Of a stretch of DNA of 11,545 nucleotides, positions 1-6,252 are shown in pieces. The notes beneath the pieces were generated by a model. That model had not been told where the DNA came from. It saw nothing but the letters and a program-made list of their open reading frames with translations, and did no database searches. Source of the stretch: WANQ01 sp964448055 (GTDB lineage: Archaea; Thermoproteota; Thermoprotei_A; Sulfolobales; WANQ01); contig CAYUVB010000048.1 in NCBI GenBank assembly GCA_964448055.1, forward strand, positions 1 to 11,545. The letters are read 5' to 3'. Positions within the stretch are counted from its first letter, which is position 1; every line of letters begins with the position of its first letter. The translations under genes and the position numbers were made by a program.

Positions 1-2
1 TA

Positions 3-790
3 AGGAAGTTTATGGGGAGGAAATGGTACGAGGTAATCATAAGCATTGATAGAAGTGGAGGAATATGGGTTTCTATACCTTTTAGATGGAGCTATAACCC
101 ATATAAGCCGAAGAGAATTATCTCCCTTGACATCAACTTGAAGGAGATGGTTGTCTATAATGGTAAGAGTATTAGGAGAATAGATACTAGGTTCACCGAA
201 GCATTATCTCTGAAGATTCATGCCGAGAAGTTGCAGAAGAAGTATCCTAAACGATGGAGATACAATAAGAAGATACTTGATAGGATAAAAATATTCATAG
301 GAGGAGTAGGAACATAGTAATTGATTGGCGTAGAAAGTTCGCCAAACATATTGTTTTGAACGCTAGGAGAACACGGAATATTATAGTATTAGAGGATTTG
401 GAGAAGCTATGGTTTAACTCCTCAAAGAAATCTTCTACTCTTGCTGATAAGCTATCACGTTTTGCTTACCATAAGCTTCGAATAGCTATTATAACTAAAG
501 CAGTAGAGTACAATGTACCAGTAATCTATGTGAACCCGAAGAATACATCAAGTATTTGCCCAAGATGCGGAGCAAAACTAGTATACAATCACAGACTAGC
601 AATATGTCCAAAATGTAGGCTTGTAGCCGATAGGGACAAGGTTGGAGCCATGAACATCTACTTAAGGGGGATGTGGGGGAGCCAAGGGTCTCCCCTAAAT
701 GCTCCCCCAATGAACAATGAAACCCGAGGAAGGGGGAGAACCAAAGATGAGCCAATGACCACACATATACATTTATATAAAAATATATAA
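3..790 (+). pseudogene. tnpB: TnpB-family RNA-guided nuclease of an IS200/IS605 element; frameshifted, 5' end outside window
   Basis: TnpB is the transposon-encoded RNA-guided RuvC nuclease ancestral to Cas12. The frame is open from the window edge (ATG at 12 is internal) to a TAG at 315-317. The same protein continues in the -1 frame to 790. Across the break it reads naturally as RIK-NIHRRSRNIVIDWRRKFAKHIV. The in-window joined product is about 259 residues, so roughly 140 N-terminal residues of a typical 400-residue TnpB lie upstream. RuvC-I Asp is in SLDINLK (about 129-131), RuvC-II Glu in VLEDL (about 392-394), the zinc ribbon is CPRC...CPKC (about 557-616), and RuvC-III is ADRDKVGAMN (about 626-655). 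All catalytic and zinc residues remain; only the reading frame is broken. No tnpA is visible. The damage looks recent, or is bypassed by ribosomal slippage. Confidence 0.9.
287..291 (+). other. frameshift position in tnpB (A5 run)
   Basis: The 0-frame reads ATA AAA ATA and leads to TAG at 315. Slipping one base back on the AAA codon gives AAA AAT ATT CAT AGG, which restores the conserved TnpB sequence. One deleted A, or P-site slippage of Lys-tRNA on AAAAA, would both explain this. The canonical slippery heptamer A_AAA_AAT would need one more A, so programmed frameshifting is possible but not shown. Confidence 0.75.
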
Positions 791-810
791 AGAGGCAAAC
801 CCGAGATAGA
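664..810 (+). ncRNA. candidate omega RNA / right-end structure of the IS605-type element
   Basis: TnpB omega RNAs derive from the 3' end of tnpB plus the element's right end. Here the last 40 codons are strikingly G/C-rich and self-complementary. GGGGAG (676-681) pairs with CTCCCC (690-695) over an 8-nt loop, and CTCCCCC (702-708) pairs with GGGGGAG (732-738). These two hairpins can coexist. A competing 8-bp stem is 675-682 with 701-708. The 9-mer AAACCCGAG occurs at 720-728 and again at 797-805. The true 3' end, where the guide would begin, cannot be fixed from this one copy; the end given is approximate. Confidence 0.4.
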
Positions 811-817
811 TAAATAT
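810..817 (+). promoter_or_regulatory. TATA-like box for the hypothetical gene at 843
   Basis: ATAAATAT is centred about 29 nt before the GTG at 843, where archaeal TATA boxes sit relative to a transcription start. This predicts a near-leaderless mRNA beginning at about 838-843 and favours the GTG start. Confidence 0.5.
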
Positions 818-842
818 GTTTGTAGTGTAATAACATAAATCT

Positions 843-1304
843 GTGGAGATATACTTGGCTAAACTCCTACGTATGCCTCCTCGAATAAAAGTACTTGAAG
901 CCCTGGGATCCATAGCTGACAACCGTATACATAAAATAGACGACAAACATTATGAGGTAATTTCGTCGGATGGTACTAGAAAGTATAGAGTATACGTTGA
1001 CCTAGAAACAAGGAGAGTGTATAGTGATGATAATGGAACAAAGCTTAGAGGCTATGTAGGCTATCCTATAATAGCTATACTAATGCTTAATGGAAAACTT
1101 CCATACAATGAAAGACTCGCAAATGCGTTAAAGGGCATACATTGGAAGAAACTTAATGAGACGTACAAGAAGTACGCTATAGTTGAGAATATAGTAAAAG
1201 AAAAGGCTAGAAGAAAAGGAGTATCATCCGATGAGATAGATGCTTTCATAAGAGATGTATTAGCTAAACTTAGAAGTATGCAGTTATATTACGAGGAGCT
1301 CTAG
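843..1304 (+). CDS. conserved-looking crenarchaeal hypothetical protein, 153 aa
   Basis: I do not recognise a named function. The protein is soluble and rich in charged residues. A beta-rich central part (about 47-70, RKYRVYVDLETRRVYSDDNG) is followed by GYVGYPIIAILM, and the C-terminal half (about 86-150) is helical and basic. There are no cysteines, signal peptide or membrane segment. The style resembles short proteins conserved among Thermoprotei, but this is an impression. The start is taken as GTG 843 because a TATA-like box lies at the leaderless distance. ATG 873 (residue 11) is the alternative and would remove MEIYLAKLLR. The gene ends in TAG at 1302-1304, sharing CTAG with the opposing MscS gene, so the two coding regions overlap by 4 bp tail to tail. 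Confidence 0.8.
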   Translation: MEIYLAKLLRMPPRIKVLEALGSIADNRIHKIDDKHYEVISSDGTRKYRVYVDLETRRVYSDDNGTKLRGYVGYPIIAILMLNGKLPYNERLANALKGIHWKKLNETYKKYAIVENIVKEKARRKGVSSDEIDAFIRDVLAKLRSMQLYYEEL

Positions 1305-2182
1305 CTTTCTACTTCTCCACTACTACTCATTATATTTGTTGCTAGAGTATCAACCTCTTGTTGTCCGCGTAGTAGTAAGACTCTTCTTGGATAGGGTATT
1401 TCTATACCATACTCCTTGAACCTCTTATGTATTTCCACTACTAGGTCGCTTTCAACTATAGGTTTAAGCCATGGAGTAGCAATGTATGCGTATAATCTAA
1501 GGTTTACACTATTCTCGCCAAAACCTGTAACAACAACTATAGGATGAGGTGCTCTTAAAACACGTGGATGATCATAAGCGGCTTCAAGCATAGCCTTTAT
1601 AGCTAATTCAACATTACTTTCATAGCTTATACCAACATCAACTACTGCAGCAACAGGTCTTCCATCTCTTACATCAACACTATAGTTTACTATATCAGAG
1701 TTTAATAGAAGCTGGTTAGGTATAATTACCCTCTTACCATCAAGTGTAACGAGTCTTGTATGTGTAAGTGATATATCCTCTACACGTGCAAGCATACCGT
1801 TGTATTCTACTACATCTCCTACACGTATTGCTTGACTAAATACTAGTACCATACCTGCTATTATATGTCCAAGACTATTTTGTGCTGCAAGACCGAGAAT
1901 GACTGTAATAGCGCCTGCAGCATATGCTAGTAATAGGCTAACCTGTCCTATCTCCGGGTAAAATATTTTCACTAAATCAAATGCTAGAATAGATGCTATC
2001 ACTGCTGCAAATACATTTATTAACACACCAAGCATTGAAGCTATGGATGGTTTATAAGGACCTATCCTACCTATTATGATGGATTTTAATAACTTTGATG
2101 TATAGTATACAAGTATAATACCAGCTATATACAACACTATCATTAGTATGGTGTTGTTAGAAATATCTAGCATTGTCTTCAT
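1301..2182 (-). CDS. mscS: MscS-family mechanosensitive ion channel
   Basis: Small-conductance mechanosensitive channel, a membrane homoheptamer that opens under membrane tension and releases osmolytes during hypo-osmotic shock. At 293 aa it is close to E. coli MscS (286). Predicted membrane segments lie at about 11-31, 47-70 and 83-115. The third is the Gly/Ala-rich pore helix (YAAGAITVILGLAAQ) continuing into LGHIIAGMVLVFSQAIRVGD. The cytoplasmic beta domain follows with the family hallmark TRLVTLDGKRVIIPNQLLLN (about 142-161), and the alpha/beta domain ends with GIEIPYP (about 259-265). GGAGGT at 2185-2190 lies only 2 nt before the ATG at 2182 but 11 nt before ATG 2171-2173 (residue 4), so the shorter start is possible. 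The gene has no same-strand neighbour nearby and is divergent from the phosphatase gene. Confidence 0.93.
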   Translation of the reverse strand: MKTMLDISNNTILMIVLYIAGIILVYYTSKLLKSIIIGRIGPYKPSIASMLGVLINVFAAVIASILAFDLVKIFYPEIGQVSLLLAYAAGAITVILGLAAQNSLGHIIAGMVLVFSQAIRVGDVVEYNGMLARVEDISLTHTRLVTLDGKRVIIPNQLLLNSDIVNYSVDVRDGRPVAAVVDVGISYESNVELAIKAMLEAAYDHPRVLRAPHPIVVVTGFGENSVNLRLYAYIATPWLKPIVESDLVVEIHKRFKEYGIEIPYPRRVLLLRGQQEVDTLATNIMSSSGEVES

Positions 2183-2229
2183 CTACCTCCACTGAATCCA
2201 TAGAAATAGTATAGTTTCGAGGATAGACT

Positions 2230-2238
2230 ACTTAAACC
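2230..2238. promoter_or_regulatory. candidate TATA element between divergent mscS and the phosphatase gene
   Basis: ACTTAAACC on the plus strand reads GGTTTAAGT on the minus strand. Spacing suits either direction: starts at about 2208 (minus, 25-nt leader for mscS) or about 2260 (plus, 35-nt leader for the phosphatase). It is the most TATA-like element in this 112-bp divergent gap, but it is a weak match. Confidence 0.35.
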
Positions 2239-2294
2239 ACAGTGCTCTTCACAAAAACTGCCGTGTAGGACCAGTAATTAGGTGGAGTAATACC

Positions 2295-3050
2295 ATGTAC
2301 CATAATGAATCGATAGAGAGGATGCTCAGTAATATAAAAGCTATTGCATCAGATGTTGATGGTACTTTAACCATTAGTAGATCAAGTTATAGGATTGACA
2401 TAGATGCTGTAAAAGCTGTACAGACATTAGAAGATAATGGGATAAGAGTAATACTTGTATCAGGTAATGCTCTACCAGTAGTAATGGGTCTATCACGATA
2501 CCTTGGAGCCTCTGGCGCCGTAGTTTGCGAAAATGGATGCATTATTGGATACAAAGGTAAAGTTATAAGGATATGTAAAAGACATACACGGGAGGCAGCT
2601 AAAATAGTAATAGAGGAGTTTAACGACATATTATCTGAGTCATGGCAAAATGCATATAGAGCTTATGATTTCGCGTTTCACATAAAATCAAATGAGTATA
2701 AAAATAGACAGAGCGAAATAGTAAAAACTATACAAGAATTCTTAAATAAACAAGGATATAGTTGGGTAAGGGTAGTATCCTCGGGATATGCCATACATTT
2801 AAGACCTTTAGACTCAGATAAGGGTAAAGGATTACTAAAAGCATTAGAAGTAATGGGGATTAGTCCACAAGAAGTTGTTGGGATAGGTGATGGTGCTAAC
2901 GATGTAGAGTTATTTAAGGTAGTGGGATTAGCTGTAGCTGTTGCAAATGCCGACCCTGAATTAATAAGGTATGCTCATATAGTACTAACAAAGCCTAGTG
3001 GGAAAGGCTTCGCTGAGTTGGCATCAATGATACTAAGAGCTAGGGGATGA
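2295..3050 (+). CDS. pgp: archaeal-type phosphoglycolate phosphatase (HAD superfamily)
   Basis: Hydrolyses 2-phosphoglycolate to glycolate in the cytoplasm; this group is the TA0175-type archaeal phosphatase, HAD class II cap. HAD motifs are complete. Motif I is D20-V-D22-G-T (nucleophile and acid/base), motif II is VSGN (55-58), motif III is a Lys in DKGKGLLKAL (K176 or K178), and motif IV is GDGANDVELF (198-207). The cap domain occupies about 85-170. The length of 251 aa is slightly above the usual 225-235 because of an N-terminal extension. Start ATG 2295 is supported by AGGTGGAG at 2280-2287. ATG 2322 (residue 10) would match the shorter family N-terminus. Related Cof-type sugar phosphatases share these motifs, so the substrate is inferred. 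The stop codon region overlaps the C box of an sRNA candidate. Confidence 0.88.
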   Translation: MYHNESIERMLSNIKAIASDVDGTLTISRSSYRIDIDAVKAVQTLEDNGIRVILVSGNALPVVMGLSRYLGASGAVVCENGCIIGYKGKVIRICKRHTREAAKIVIEEFNDILSESWQNAYRAYDFAFHIKSNEYKNRQSEIVKTIQEFLNKQGYSWVRVVSSGYAIHLRPLDSDKGKGLLKALEVMGISPQEVVGIGDGANDVELFKVVGLAVAVANADPELIRYAHIVLTKPSGKGFAELASMILRARG

Positions 3051-3120
3051 AGAACGTCCCGACCTGTAATAATGAGCCCCTAACATAGGGGGGTTATGAA
3101 GAGGCGGTGGCTAACTGACC
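3044..3120 (+). ncRNA. candidate C/D-box (2'-O-methylation guide) sRNA
   Basis: Box order and spacing fit an archaeal C/D sRNA. C box GGGATGA (3044-3050) and C' box GTTATGA (3093-3099) each match RUGAUGA at 6 of 7. D box CTGA (3115-3118) is perfect and D' is CTGT (3064-3067). The guides are 13 nt (3051-3063) and 15 nt (3100-3114). GC is about 53% (41 of 77), against an AT-rich background, as expected for structured RNA in a hyperthermophile. The D'-C' spacer is long (25 nt) and can form CCCC/GGGG (3077-3080 with 3088-3091). Against it: D' is imperfect, the terminal stem is weak and the spacer is longer than usual. It overlaps the stop codon of the phosphatase gene. Confidence 0.5.
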
Positions 3121-3164
3121 CATAATTCATGTAATTATTTCGAAAACAGTTAGAAATATGAATG

Positions 3165-4193
3165 TTATTCTATGTTTCTGAATCCGTCTTCAAGTATTAC
3201 TGATATGAACTGTATTAACTTTTCAACATCGTCTAGGTTTAAGTATTCTGTAGTGCTATGAGTATACTTTACTGGTACTCCTAGTGCTGCTGATAATACA
3301 TTAACTCTTTGAAATGCTGCCATGTCCGTTCCTCCGCCAGCTGATACTGCTTGAACAGGTATATTGTTCTGCTTAGCTAGTTTTATCAAATACTTCACTA
3401 GCTTAGGACTAATTATCCCTGCATTATCTACTGCTCTTATGGTAGGACCATTACCTGGCTTAAGGTTGCCTGTTATAACGGGATTACAGCATGTTGTTGT
3501 ATCTACTGAGATCATATAACTAGGTTTTATCATATGTGCAAGTGCTAAAGCTCCTCTAAGACCTACCTCCTCTTGCACCGTCCACGCTAAGTATACCTTT
3601 AGTTTCGGTGTAATTTTACCCTCATGGATCATTCTAGCTATCTCTATTAGGACTGCACAACCGAATCTATCATCTACTGCACGTGTTGCAATAACTTTAC
3701 CTTTCTTGAGCATACTCCAAGGCTTGTAGAATGTTACTGGATCTAGTACTTCTACTCCTAAGCTACGAGCCTCTTCAGCTGAGTCAGCACCAATATCAAT
3801 GTAGAGTTCATTCCATGGTACGACTTTTACCTCCCTTTCTAATCTTAAGTGAGGAGGTGTTAAGCCTATAACTCCAGGTATATCACCATTCTCACTGTGT
3901 ATTATCACGTGCTGACTTGGAAGTATTCTATCATCTATTCCACCCATTTTGCGGAAACGTAATTTACCATCATCTTCTATATGTGTTATAACTAGACCTA
4001 GTTCATCCATATGTGCAGCTAATAGTATACTCTTTTCGCCTTCACCTATTTCTAGAACTAAGTTTCCTAAGCTATCTACAAATGTTTTACCATAGTTCTT
4101 AATCATAGATGATATTAATTCCCTTACACGATCCTCATATCCAGGTATACCTGGTGTATAGACTAGTTTGCGAAATGTTTCTAAGAAAACCAT
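3165..4193 (-). CDS. M42-family metallo-aminopeptidase (TET / deblocking aminopeptidase / glutamyl aminopeptidase type)
   Basis: Cytoplasmic di-metal exopeptidase that in Archaea forms tetrahedral dodecamers and trims peptides released by the proteasome. All expected active-site motifs are present in the 342-aa protein. AAHMDELG (59-66) gives H61 and D63, RAVDDRFG (171-178) gives the bridging Asp, VQEEVGLRGA (206-215) gives the Glu base E208 and ligand E209, SVD (229-231) gives D231, and KYTHSTTE (309-316) gives H312. The PDZ-like oligomerisation domain lies between about 68 and 165. Start ATG 4193 follows GAGGT (4202-4206) at 8 nt. Some relatives were annotated as endoglucanases in error; exact side-chain preference cannot be read here. 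It lies 72 bp after the small membrane protein gene and probably has its own promoter. Confidence 0.93.
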   Translation of the reverse strand: MVFLETFRKLVYTPGIPGYEDRVRELISSMIKNYGKTFVDSLGNLVLEIGEGEKSILLAAHMDELGLVITHIEDDGKLRFRKMGGIDDRILPSQHVIIHSENGDIPGVIGLTPPHLRLEREVKVVPWNELYIDIGADSAEEARSLGVEVLDPVTFYKPWSMLKKGKVIATRAVDDRFGCAVLIEIARMIHEGKITPKLKVYLAWTVQEEVGLRGALALAHMIKPSYMISVDTTTCCNPVITGNLKPGNGPTIRAVDNAGIISPKLVKYLIKLAKQNNIPVQAVSAGGGTDMAAFQRVNVLSAALGVPVKYTHSTTEYLNLDDVEKLIQFISVILEDGFRNIE

Positions 4194-4236
4194 ATAGTCT
4201 TACCTCACATGATAATTCATATGGCTCCTTCCCTGG

Positions 4237-4262
4237 TTAATGCTCATTAACAGAATAAAAAC
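4237..4262 (-). promoter_or_regulatory. candidate promoter and operator of the M42 peptidase gene
   Basis: On the minus strand a T/A-rich TATA-like stretch (4255-4262) is followed by a perfect 6-bp inverted repeat with a 2-bp centre, TTAATGCTCATTAA (4237-4250). This lies near the predicted transcription start (about 4232). The position just downstream of TATA is where archaeal repressors commonly bind. The element sits in the 72-bp gap before the peptidase gene. Confidence 0.35.
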
Positions 4263-4265
4263 GTT

Positions 4266-4541
4266 TTAATAACCCTTTGTTCTCATAAAATGGGACAATA
4301 ATATTGAAGCTGCCATAAAGAGAATAATTGTTGCTATGAATTTAGCTATTCCGAAACCTTGTAAAATCATATCAATTAAGCTAAGAGCTCCTACAATAAA
4401 TGAGAGAATACTTGTGAATAAATAGAAGTAGTTGAATCGTTGACTACTAAGACGTACTCCAGAATACTTAAACGCCACAACCATCATTAATCCTAATATA
4501 ATACCGCTTATGAAGCCTATCAGCGATATCAGCTGGATCAT
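4266..4541 (-). CDS. small integral membrane protein, three predicted helices, 91 aa
   Basis: I do not recognise a family. The sequence is almost entirely hydrophobic, with three predicted membrane helices at about 4-25, 38-60 and 64-85. Short basic loops (FKYSGVRLSSQR, about 24-35) and a basic C-terminus (MRTKGY) are also present. No catalytic motif or cysteine is visible. Its ATG overlaps the TGA of the amidohydrolase-like gene in an ATGA (4538-4541), implying translational coupling and a related role, for example as a membrane anchor or partner. A weak AGGA lies just upstream inside the preceding gene. The coupling makes it unlikely to be a chance ORF. Confidence 0.78.
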   Translation of the reverse strand: MIQLISLIGFISGIILGLMMVVAFKYSGVRLSSQRFNYFYLFTSILSFIVGALSLIDMILQGFGIAKFIATIILFMAASILLSHFMRTKGY

Positions 4542-5626
4542 GTCCTTTCCTTTACCCTCTTAGCATATTCTTCTACTAAGCTAGAAACTTTCTCCTTGGC
4601 TTTATATATTTTTTCGTATCCAACGTTAAGAGGTTCACCTGCATCAAGAACGGTTTCGCCATCAATAATTACTGTTTCAGTACGTAGATCTAGACCCATA
4701 ATATATTCATAGAATACGTCTGATTCCAATGGTATTGGAGGCCAACCAGGGGGTTCCGAGGCGTTTAGTACTACTAGATCTGCCTTGAAGCCTTCGTCAA
4801 TAACACCAATATTCTTTAAGCCCATAACTTCTGCATTACGGGTTATTATATGGACTAATGCCTCTTTACCATTTGCTTTACCTTTCAATACTAGTTTGTA
4901 GGCAACGTCAAACATGCTATACTTTAATGCTAAGCCTATAGTTAAAGCACATCCTTTTATCCACTTGTCTAAAAACATTGACGAAATAACGGTCTTATGT
5001 GGTTCTAGAGGTGTAACCGGGTCTATGAATACGTTTGCTCCACTTATTATCTTACCGGGTTTAGCAACTATTCTATCCCTACCTACTATATCAGCATATT
5101 TCCTAGCATCAGCAGGTGCTTCTACTAACGCATATACCTTAACCCTATCCTCTTTTCCATCCCATCTATTATACATATTAGCTACATCGTTCATGTGTGG
5201 ATCAACTAATACTAGTATACGCAATCCTATATCGAATAAAGCACGGATAGCTTCTTCCTGGTAAACTTGATCCATTACCCCTACAGTTGTTACACCATGC
5301 TTCAACAACTCGTATCCTGCAAGTAAACTAGCATAATATACTTCATCTTTACTTACTACTTGGAAGACCTCATAATATTGTAGGTTACCCGATAATAGTA
5401 GTAGACGGAAAGGATAGAGAGAAACCCAAGTAGAAGGTGTTATAGTACCAGGTAATATTATTCTTTCCCTCGCTGTTATATAGAGTTCAGCCACTTCATG
5501 TTCTTCTCTTACTTCACCTAAACCTACATGTACTATTTTATCGTTTTCTACGTAAACGTATCCTCTTATAGGTTCTAACTCTCTTCCTCTAAGTACTATT
5601 GAGTCTCTTAATAGTATTCTAACCAT
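4538..5626 (-). CDS. amidohydrolase-superfamily protein lacking the metal-binding residues
   Basis: The N-terminus (about 1-60) is the usual composite beta-sandwich of amidohydrolases of the TRZ/ATZ/chlorohydrolase type, leading to IILPG. The C-terminal part has the matching signature GLKNIGVIDEGFKADLVVLN (269-288), followed by VIIDGETVLDAGEPL. However, the metal-binding HxH that should follow LPG is S65-T-W67 (LPGTITPSTW). The region where the barrel normally supplies the last Asp reads ALTIGLALKYSMFDVAYK without a GTD-like motif, and the later barrel histidines are not evident. At 362 aa it is also shorter than typical members (about 420-480). I infer a non-hydrolytic homologue (pseudoenzyme) or one with a different chemistry. 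It leads a two-gene unit with the small membrane protein. The ATG is about 14 nt from the predicted transcription start, with no clear Shine-Dalgarno. Confidence 0.82.
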   Translation of the reverse strand: MVRILLRDSIVLRGRELEPIRGYVYVENDKIVHVGLGEVREEHEVAELYITARERIILPGTITPSTWVSLYPFRLLLLSGNLQYYEVFQVVSKDEVYYASLLAGYELLKHGVTTVGVMDQVYQEEAIRALFDIGLRILVLVDPHMNDVANMYNRWDGKEDRVKVYALVEAPADARKYADIVGRDRIVAKPGKIISGANVFIDPVTPLEPHKTVISSMFLDKWIKGCALTIGLALKYSMFDVAYKLVLKGKANGKEALVHIITRNAEVMGLKNIGVIDEGFKADLVVLNASEPPGWPPIPLESDVFYEYIMGLDLRTETVIIDGETVLDAGEPLNVGYEKIYKAKEKVSSLVEEYAKRVKERT

Positions 5627-5661
5627 AAGGACACACTCATAGAGTGGAGCATATACTACCC

Positions 5662-5671
5662 ATATAAATAT
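5662..5671. promoter_or_regulatory. symmetric TATA element shared by divergent genes
   Basis: ATATAAATAT is nearly self-complementary and is the only strong TATA in the 78-bp divergent gap. It is placed to give a start at about 5640 leftward (14-nt leader for the amidohydrolase-like gene) and about 5692 rightward (12-nt leader for the orphan gene). A purine-rich GGGAA lies on the minus-strand upstream side like a BRE, which would favour leftward transcription. Confidence 0.6.
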
Positions 5672-5704
5672 TCCCGTCTAGTAATTCCGTTAGGTGTAGG
5701 ATAA

Positions 5705-6244
5705 ATGGAAGATCCGAGAAATACTATACCGATACTCGAATGTACGTATCCACGTATGGCAAAACCTCTAGGCTGTACGGGATTCATAGGTATAGTTCTT
5801 GGAGAACAAGACAATATATTTAAACTATTATTGACTTTTAGGAGTGACCAACCTGGCGGTAGGGTTATGGAACTACAAGTAGTAATTGATAGATATCTTG
5901 AATTCAAGGTATATAAACTAATTTATCTTAATGGATGTTATACTTTGTGTACATTAAAAAATCAAATATTGTTCTTTTCAGTATTGGGTAAGGTCATACC
6001 AGTCGATAAATATCTTGTAGGTAAAGGTGAAAGAGCATGGTTAATATATGATTATGAAGAATACAGAACACTAGCATTAGATGATATATGGGATGATGAT
6101 ATAATAGCTAGTAAGTGTCCCTATGTTGATCCAAGCTATGTTATAGGCTTAAGGAACTACTTGATAATACATAATGAGTTGAAAAGCAAGTTATTAGAGA
6201 AAATAAGTTTTGTCCAAGTAAAGTTAAAGTGTAGTGAAGGTTGA
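5705..6244 (+). CDS. hypothetical protein, 179 aa, cysteine-containing
   Basis: I do not recognise this protein. It appears soluble, mostly beta-strand in the middle (about 27-115) with a helical C-terminal segment (about 143-170). An acidic patch, LDDIWDDDII (125-134), lies between. There are six cysteines (13, 24, 78, 82, 138, 176), one pair spaced C-x3-C, high for an intracellular hyperthermophile protein; disulfides or metal binding are possible. There is no signal peptide or membrane helix. Start ATG 5705 is supported by AGGTG at 5692-5696 with 8-nt spacing and by the TATA at 5662. It is divergent from the amidohydrolase-like gene and ends 8 bp from the opposing kinase gene. The reading frame and signals look real; function is unknown. 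Confidence 0.75.
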   Translation: MEDPRNTIPILECTYPRMAKPLGCTGFIGIVLGEQDNIFKLLLTFRSDQPGGRVMELQVVIDRYLEFKVYKLIYLNGCYTLCTLKNQILFFSVLGKVIPVDKYLVGKGERAWLIYDYEEYRTLALDDIWDDDIIASKCPYVDPSYVIGLRNYLIIHNELKSKLLEKISFVQVKLKCSEG

Positions 6245-6252
6245 CTATTGTG

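Noticed and set aside
495..836. minus-strand ORF of 113 codons antisense to tnpB
   Set aside because: Shadow of the tnpB reading frame; low-complexity Cys/Leu/Tyr-rich translation and no start signals.
3061..3120. resemblance of CCGACCTG (3059-3066) to the conserved 23S rRNA segment near GTTCCGACCTGCACGAATGG
   Set aside because: Same-sense similarity limited to about 8 nt; a guide would have to be antisense and there is no rRNA fragment here.
4914..5264. plus-strand ORF of 116 codons inside the amidohydrolase-like gene
   Set aside because: Antisense shadow; no ribosome site or recognisable domain, and the opposite strand has clear family signatures.
4700..5700. apparently frequent CTAG tetranucleotides
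   Set aside because: Probably a result of AT-rich composition and codon use (CTA Leu; TAG/TAGT on the reverse strand); not countable precisely by eye and no clustering with function.
5656..5907. minus-strand ORF of 83 codons overlapping the divergent promoter and the 5705 gene
   Set aside because: It would run across the TATA element, and the plus-strand gene has a better start, Shine-Dalgarno and composition.
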